NCBI GenBank assembly: GCA_040080835.1
Contig: JBEBHP010000001.1
Span: 434,001 to 498,000 of the forward strand
Direction of reading: 5' to 3'
Length of the DNA stretch: 64,000 nt
Origin: SZUA-430 sp040080835
GTDB taxonomy: Bacteria; Pseudomonadota; Alphaproteobacteria; Micropepsales; Micropepsaceae
Each line of letters begins with the position of its first letter. The first letter of the stretch is position 1. The notes under the pieces are model-generated. The model saw only the letters and a list, made by a program, of their open reading frames with translations, was not told where the DNA came from and did not search any database. Position numbers and translations under genes: made by a program. This document shows, one piece after another, positions 59,690-64,000 of the stretch.

Positions 59690-60943
59690 TCAGACTCCCA
59701 TTTCCTGACGCTGCTTGCGCAGGTGCCACGGCATGTCCTTGTAGACATCTTCGAACATGGTCTTCAGGCTTGGCGTCTTTCCCTGCCCCAACACGCCGTT
59801 CGCTTCCGCTTCTTTCTGCGCCGTGCGCACGGCCTCGGTGCATTCCTGCTCCAGCGCCGCGTGCTCCTTGTCGGACCACTTGCCAAGCGCGATCAAGTGT
59901 TGCTTCAGCCGCTCGACCGGATCGCCCAGCGGCCACGCCTGAGCTTCACCAGCCGGACGATAGCGGTTCGGATCATCACTCGTGGAATGCCCCTCGACGC
60001 GATAGGTAAAATGTTCAATCAGCGTCGGCCCCATGTTCGAGCGTGCACGGTCAGCCGCCCACTTCGTCACCGCGTAGACTGCCAGGAAATCATTGCCGTC
60101 GACACGCAGCCCCGGCATGCCATAACCAATTCCGCGCGCCGCAAACGTGGAATCCTCGCCACCGGCAATCCCCTGATAGCTTGAAATCGCCCACTGGTTA
60201 TTGACAACGTTCAGCACGACCGGTGCGTGATAGACGGCAGCAAAAGTCAGCCCGTGATGGAAGTCGCCTTCGGCGGTCGAGCCTTCGCCGATCCACGTGG
60301 ACGCAATGCGGTCATCACCCTTGTACGCCGACGCCATGGCCCAGCCGACAGCCTGGCTGAACTGTGTCCCCAAATTGCCGGAGATGGAAAAGAACCCGAA
60401 TTTCTTGCTCGAATACATGATCGGCAGCTGGCGGCCCTTCAGCGGATCATTCGTATTCGAATAGATCTGGTTCATCATGTCGACCAGCGGATAGCCGCGC
60501 GCCACCAGCAACCCCTGCTGCCGGTACGACGGAAAGCACATATCATCGGTATCAAGTGCCGCCGCCTGCGCCACCGCCACCGCTTCCTCGCCCGTGCACT
60601 TCATGTAGAACGAGGTCTTGCCCTGACGCTGTGCCAGATACATGCGCCCGTCAAAGATGCGCGTCGTGACCATGTGGCGAAGGCCACGCTTCATGGTGTC
60701 GACATCAAGCCGCGGGTCCCACGGGCCAACGGCCTTGCCGTCATTGTCCAGCACGCGGATCAGCGAATAGGCGAGATCCGAAACGTCTTTCGCCGTCGCG
60801 TTGATGTCCGGCCTGCGCACTTCGCCAGCCTTCGGGACCTTGATGTTGCTGAAGTCCGGATGATCGCCCGGCCGATACTTGGGTTCAGGAATGCGCAATG
60901 AAAGCTGAACGCGGTTTTTGCGATCTGGTGCCGTCTTGGTCAT
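59690..60943 (-). CDS. bkdA1: Branched-chain 2-oxoacid dehydrogenase E1 alpha subunit (417 aa)
   Basis: ThDP-binding alpha subunit: the motif starts 'GDDRIASTWIGEGSTAEGDF' and ends 'VVLNVVNNQWAIS'; 'FYMKCTGEEAVAVAQAAALD' and 'MCFPSYRQQGLLVARGYPLV' are branched-chain-specific, and 'TYRVEGHSTSDDPNRYR' carries the phosphorylation-loop equivalent. ATG at 60943 fits homologues; the open frame reaches 61012. First gene of E1alpha-E1beta-E2-E3. No bkdR-like regulator is adjacent. Confidence 0.95.
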   Translation of the reverse strand: MTKTAPDRKNRVQLSLRIPEPKYRPGDHPDFSNIKVPKAGEVRRPDINATAKDVSDLAYSLIRVLDNDGKAVGPWDPRLDVDTMKRGLRHMVTTRIFDGRMYLAQRQGKTSFYMKCTGEEAVAVAQAAALDTDDMCFPSYRQQGLLVARGYPLVDMMNQIYSNTNDPLKGRQLPIMYSSKKFGFFSISGNLGTQFSQAVGWAMASAYKGDDRIASTWIGEGSTAEGDFHHGLTFAAVYHAPVVLNVVNNQWAISSYQGIAGGEDSTFAARGIGYGMPGLRVDGNDFLAVYAVTKWAADRARSNMGPTLIEHFTYRVEGHSTSDDPNRYRPAGEAQAWPLGDPVERLKQHLIALGKWSDKEHAALEQECTEAVRTAQKEAEANGVLGQGKTPSLKTMFEDVYKDMPWHLRKQRQEMGV

Positions 60944-61181
60944 GAGATCTCTCGGCTGAAATTTTGGCGGAATTTGGCGGCAGGAGATAGGCGCGCTACC
61001 CGCAACCGTCAATCACTAACCTTGTGGCAAGGTCAACGTCCGGTACCTACTCACAACATTGCGGCCAGCCAAGCGCACGAAGCAGGTTTAGTTCAATCCC
61101 GCCACCCCGCCGGCAATAAACCTCCAGCCGTTGTGCACTGCACACTTCGGAAGCAGCAAGCGCAAGGCGGGAAACGCGTCT

Positions 61182-61308
61182 CCTCATCCGTCTCGCAGCG
61201 CCGCTGCGAGCCCCCTTCTCCAACAAGTTGGAGAAGGGCCGCCTCAACACCAGCCCCTCTCCACGCGTGGAGAGGGTGGCTCGGTGCGCAGCACCGAGAC
61301 GGGTGAGG
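61182..61308. repeat. 127-base palindromic element (CCTCATCCGTC family)
   Basis: CCTCATCCGTCTCG (61182-61195) and CGAGACGGGTGAGG (61295-61308) match with one exception. Internal hairpins TCTCGCAGC-GCC-GCTGCGA, CTTCTCCAAC-AA-GTTGGAGAAG and CCCTCTCCAC-GC-GTGGAGAGGG. Same family as 34413-34546. Upstream of bkdA1. Confidence 0.85.
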
Positions 61309-61327
61309 AGGAAGTTACCCACCAAAT

Positions 61328-61480
61328 CTCCCTCACGCGAGTGAGGGAGTGGCTGCGCACCGCGTCAAGCGGTGCTGCAGACGAGGGAGTTCCCTCCGGC
61401 TGGCCTCAGCGCCGCAACTCCATCCCCTGCAGCAGCGCTTGACGCGCTGCGCAGGTACTTCCTCACTTCGTGAGGAAGAC
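61328..61480. repeat. Compound palindromic element with two GTCA-core copies
   Basis: Begins with CTCCCTCAC-GCGA-GTGAGGGAG, holds core copies at 61353-61380 (CTGCGCA-CCGC-GTCAA-GCGG-TGCTGCAG) and, inverted, at 61427-61454 (stem GCGC), and ends with CTTCCTCAC-TTC-GTGAGGAAG. The cores are the intergenic relatives of the in-frame palindromes in imuB and dnaE2. With the element before it, it fills most of the 587-base gap between bkdA1 and the monooxygenase gene; the rest shows nothing gene-like. Confidence 0.85.
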
Positions 61481-61530
61481 GAACCATTTCCCTTCGCGTC
61501 ATCGCGTCTTCGCGCGAGAAATACCAGCTC

Positions 61531-63012
61531 CTACCCAGCCACCTCCCGAGCCCAGGCACCCACCACCTCACGCACACTTCCAGTTCCATACACATACCGG
61601 TCCGCCCGCACGATCACCGCGTCAGCGCCAGCGCCATCCAGATACGCACCAAGCCGCTTCGCATAAGCCTTCAGCACAGCACCATCCAGCGCCTCAACGC
61701 GAGCAAGCAACGGCCCGGACACGCCAGCGACATCCGCCCCACGCCGCGCAATCAGCCACGCACCGCGCCCGAGCACATCATCAAGCCGCTTTCCTCCCAC
61801 TGCATCCTGCGGAAAGATCGAAGCCGCCCGCGCCGAGCCCACCGCAAACGCACCCGCTCCCGGCTGCGGATCAGCCGGCGGCACCGGCTGCGTGCCTTGC
61901 GCCCGCTGCGCCAGCATCACGGCATCACGCTGCGCAGCCGCTTCCGGATCCGCCATGCAGACCACACGTCCCATGGCAATCGCAGTCTCCGTCACGGCGC
62001 GCACATGAGGCTCGCGCTCGGTCTGATACGTATCAAGCAAGCCCTCGCCCGCTTCACCACGCAGCACAGCCCCAAGCTTCCACGCAATATTCACCGCATC
62101 GCGGATCCCCGAGCACATGCCCTGCCCCGCAAACGGCGGCGTCTGGTGCGCAGCATCACCCGCAAGGATCACGCGCCCGCGCCGCCACTCCTTCGCGATA
62201 AGCCCGTGGAAGCGATAAACCGCCTTGCGATCAATCTCGACATCGCCATCCTTCACCCACGGCTTCAAGAGCTTCGCGATCACGCCATCATCAAGAAAGC
62301 CCTGCGCATCCTCGCCTGGCCGGATCATGAATTCCCAGCGATGACGGCCTGGCCCCATCAGCACACAGGTCGTCGGCCGTACGGGGTCACAGATCTGCAG
62401 GTTCAGTGCCGGCATGCGCTCCGGCCGCTTGACCTGTGCATCAACGACAAGCCACGGCTCGTCAAACCCATAGTCGAATTGTTCGATCTTCAGCGCCTTG
62501 CGCACCGCACTCGACGCGCCATCACAGGCAACAAGGTACTTCGCCTTGACCGTCTCAATCTTGTCCGCGGCATCGACGATCGTTCCGGTGACACCACTAC
62601 CCGACGCATCAAATCCCTCAAGCCGAACGCCAAGCCGCGTTTCAACCTTTGGATAGTCCTTCAGCTTCGCCCGCAGCGCCTTTTCGAGATCCGGCTGGTT
62701 GAACATCCAGCTTGGCGCAAAGCCCGAGGCAACCACCACGTCGTCAAGATCATAGTGCAGCAGCGCCTCGCCCTTGGCATTGCGAAACTCATAGACAGGC
62801 GCACGCCGCGACACTGCCATCGCCTGTTCCAGCAGGCCAAGCCCCTGCCACACGCGCATGATCTCCGCATCGAAATGCGCAGCACGCGGCAGCGGATAGA
62901 CCGCCGTATCGCGCTCGACGGCAAGCACGCGAAACCCCTGCTGCCCGAGAAGGTTGGCAAGCGCGGCACCAACCGGCCCGAGGCCCGAAATCAGGACATC
63001 CGTTTCAATCAT
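61531..63012 (-). CDS. FAD-dependent aromatic-type monooxygenase, MhpA/PheA-like (493 aa)
   Basis: FAD-binding_3 flavoprotein: 'TDVLISGLGPVGAALANLLG' (GxGxxG), 'YLVACDGASSAVRKAL' (DG motif), and 'RVILAGDAAHQTPPFAGQGM' (GD motif). The thioredoxin-like C-terminal domain is present but short. Family members hydroxylate phenolic compounds such as 3-(3-hydroxyphenyl)propionate or resorcinol. Its start overlaps the stop of the FAH-family gene by four bases, which supports an aromatic catabolic operon. Substrate unknown. Confidence 0.88.
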   Translation of the reverse strand: MIETDVLISGLGPVGAALANLLGQQGFRVLAVERDTAVYPLPRAAHFDAEIMRVWQGLGLLEQAMAVSRRAPVYEFRNAKGEALLHYDLDDVVVASGFAPSWMFNQPDLEKALRAKLKDYPKVETRLGVRLEGFDASGSGVTGTIVDAADKIETVKAKYLVACDGASSAVRKALKIEQFDYGFDEPWLVVDAQVKRPERMPALNLQICDPVRPTTCVLMGPGRHRWEFMIRPGEDAQGFLDDGVIAKLLKPWVKDGDVEIDRKAVYRFHGLIAKEWRRGRVILAGDAAHQTPPFAGQGMCSGIRDAVNIAWKLGAVLRGEAGEGLLDTYQTEREPHVRAVTETAIAMGRVVCMADPEAAAQRDAVMLAQRAQGTQPVPPADPQPGAGAFAVGSARAASIFPQDAVGGKRLDDVLGRGAWLIARRGADVAGVSGPLLARVEALDGAVLKAYAKRLGAYLDGAGADAVIVRADRYVYGTGSVREVVGAWAREVAG

Positions 63013-63863
63013 TGCTCGGGCCTGACCGTTGCTTCGATGGCGCCAATGCGGTCAATCTCGATGCGCATGACGTCACCGGCCTTGAGGAACTTCGGCGGCT
63101 TCATGGCAGCACCAACACCACCAGGCGTGCCGGTGAAGATGATGTCACCGGGCTCAAGCGTCATCGCCTGGCTCAGATGCGCGATCTGGTCGAACACATT
63201 GAACACGAGGTTCTTCGTGTTCGAGTCCTGCCGCTTCTCTCCATTCACGAAGGCGCGGATACCAAGCGCATGCGGATCACCCACTTCATCGCTGGTCATG
63301 ATCCAGGGACCAAAGGGTCCATGCGTGTCAAAGCTTTTACCGAGGATCCATTGCGGCGTCTTGAACTGCCAGTCGCGCGCGGTGACATCATTGCCAACGC
63401 TGTAGCCGAACACAACCTCATGCGCCCGGTCCTTCGGCACATGCTTGCATTTGCGGCCGATGACCACGACCATCTCGGCTTCATAGTCGAGCAGGTGCGA
63501 GGTCTTCGGCAACTGCACATCCGCGAAAGGCGGATTGATCGAGTTTACCTGCTTGGCAAACCAGACCTGCTCTTCCGGCGTCTTCTGGTTGCTCTCGGCA
63601 ATATGGTCCGCATAGTTGAGCCCGATCGCCATCACCTTCGACGGGCGCGGCACCGGCGCCTGCAGTGTCACCGCATTGAGTGCATGGTCCGCCTTGCGCG
63701 AAGCCGCGCGCTCAACCGCAGCACGCGCCGTGCCCCACGCGCTGATCAACCCGATCATGTCCCGCGGCAACGAGGCATCAGCTTTCGCCAAATCCACCAC
63801 GCCGCCGTCAACCACCAGCCCAACCCGCGTCGAATTCGATTCCGTGAAAGTTACAAGTTTCAT
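63009..63863 (-). CDS. Fumarylacetoacetate hydrolase family protein (284 aa)
   Basis: FAH domain: 'PSKVMAIGLNYADHIAESNQ', 'LDYEAEMVVVIGRKCKHVPK' with metal-binding Glu residues, 'GYSVGNDVTARDWQ' with the metal Asp, and 'EPGDIIFTGTPGGVGAAM'. Such enzymes hydrolyse or decarboxylate ring-cleavage products (2-oxohept-3-ene-dioate, fumarylpyruvate and the like). Located between the monooxygenase gene and a further gene at the window edge. Exact reaction unknown. Confidence 0.92.
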   Translation of the reverse strand: MKLVTFTESNSTRVGLVVDGGVVDLAKADASLPRDMIGLISAWGTARAAVERAASRKADHALNAVTLQAPVPRPSKVMAIGLNYADHIAESNQKTPEEQVWFAKQVNSINPPFADVQLPKTSHLLDYEAEMVVVIGRKCKHVPKDRAHEVVFGYSVGNDVTARDWQFKTPQWILGKSFDTHGPFGPWIMTSDEVGDPHALGIRAFVNGEKRQDSNTKNLVFNVFDQIAHLSQAMTLEPGDIIFTGTPGGVGAAMKPPKFLKAGDVMRIEIDRIGAIEATVRPEQ

Positions 63864-63892
63864 TTGCGTTCTCCCAATCCTCTAATATTCCG

Positions 63893-64000
63893 TCACCCCA
63901 TATCCGCCGGCATCTTCATCCCCCACTGCACGCCCATGAGATCCATCGGTGTCGCTTCGCGCGAACCCCACGACGCCGTCATCAGGTCGCCATCCGTCCA
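63893..64000 (-). CDS. C-terminal end of a further catabolic gene, possibly a VOC-fold dioxygenase
   Basis: The last 35 codons of a minus-strand gene: '..TDGDLMTASWGSREATPMDL' then 'QWGMKMPADMG' and TGA. A Thr-Asp-Gly-Asp segment followed by Gln-Trp-Gly near the end is seen in vicinal-oxygen-chelate proteins including extradiol dioxygenase-like ones, and the position upstream of an FAH hydrolase and a monooxygenase agrees. The fragment is too short for a firm call. Confidence 0.4.
   Translation of the reverse strand, partial: WTDGDLMTASWGSREATPMDLMGVQWGMKMPADMG

Noticed and set aside
58712..60184. 490-codon open frame antisense to bkdA2/bkdA1
   Set aside because: The sense strand encodes clear E1beta and E1alpha; the antisense product is Arg/His-rich and unlike any family.
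61182..61480. Possible CRISPR array from the run of repeated palindromes
   Set aside because: Units are not of constant length or spacing, there are no unique spacers between identical repeats, and no cas genes are near.
61897..63405. 502-codon open frame antisense to the monooxygenase and FAH genes
   Set aside because: Spans two well-supported genes on the other strand; no recognisable motif.

Overview
The window reads as a chromosomal segment of a free-living, flagellated alphaproteobacterium with moderately high GC. The indicators are a circularly permuted two-piece tmRNA gene, an alpha-type SspB adaptor, a fumC/RHH/DUF4169 cluster, a LexA box of the GAAC-N7-GAAC type in front of an imuB-dnaE2 mutagenesis operon, and a fused-style hflK-hflC-deg operon. 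I cannot fix the genus; a Caulobacterales- or Hyphomonadaceae-like lineage would fit, but this is inference. No prophage, plasmid genes, insertion sequences or CRISPR array were seen. Most of the window is housekeeping and metabolism, densely packed and full of 1-4 base stop/start overlaps.

Layout. 0-3.2 kb: end of a flagellar cluster (rod-binding FlgJ-type protein, FlgN-like protein) and a convergent 871-residue beta-propeller protein with flagellin/hook-like flanks. 3.2-6.7 kb: hflK-hflC-degQ-type membrane quality-control operon, divergent from mrp (7-8 kb). 8.1-11.8 kb: leftward thyA-GNAT-folA-SMP30-GFA operon. 11.9-12.2 kb: permuted ssrA. 12.2-15.3 kb: a loose region of small uncharacterised genes and decayed palindromic repeats. 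15.3-20 kb: MFS exporter, mscL, an Old Yellow Enzyme, and a marR/nitroreductase pair with a clear double operator. 20-23.6 kb: sspB, fumC, RHH, DUF4169 and a CoA-transferase. 24.5-27.7 kb: uvrD and prmA. 27.7-30.7 kb: three DJ-1/PfpI-fold genes. 30.7-37.9 kb: Xaa-Pro aminopeptidase and the SOS operon imuB-dnaE2. 38-41 kb: polA and a zinc-ribbon gene, then tRNA-Arg(CCG). 41.3-45.4 kb: an uncharacterised four-gene envelope cassette (Sel1/TPR protein, beta-helix protein, two small membrane proteins). 45.7-51.5 kb: DsbA-fold isomerase, GDPD, DUF885 lipoprotein, cupredoxin, DUF882 peptidase, quinone oxidoreductase. 51.5-55.2 kb: an uncharacterised three-gene coiled-coil/membrane operon. 55.9-60.9 kb: branched-chain 2-oxoacid dehydrogenase operon (E1alpha, E1beta, E2, Lpd). 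61.5-64 kb: start of an aromatic-type catabolic cluster (FAD monooxygenase, FAH-family hydrolase, end of a further gene).

Functional links: tmRNA plus alpha-SspB form the tagging and ClpXP delivery route for stalled nascent chains; HflKC and the Deg protease handle membrane and periplasmic quality control; UvrD, PolA, ImuB and DnaE2 cover repair and damage tolerance; thyA and folA are coupled in dTMP/folate metabolism.

The most unusual structural signal is a set of mobile-looking palindromes. One family (core CTGCGCA, variable stem, GTCA loop, variable stem, TGCTGCAG) occurs in intergenic DNA at 61.35-61.45 kb and also in frame inside both imuB and dnaE2, in the same codon phase but in opposite orientations. 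A second family (29- and 27-bp arms) supplies the start codon and first residues of a GlxA-type regulator and separates lpd from the bkd E2 gene. A third sits exactly between imuB and dnaE2 and contains the likely dnaE2 start codon.
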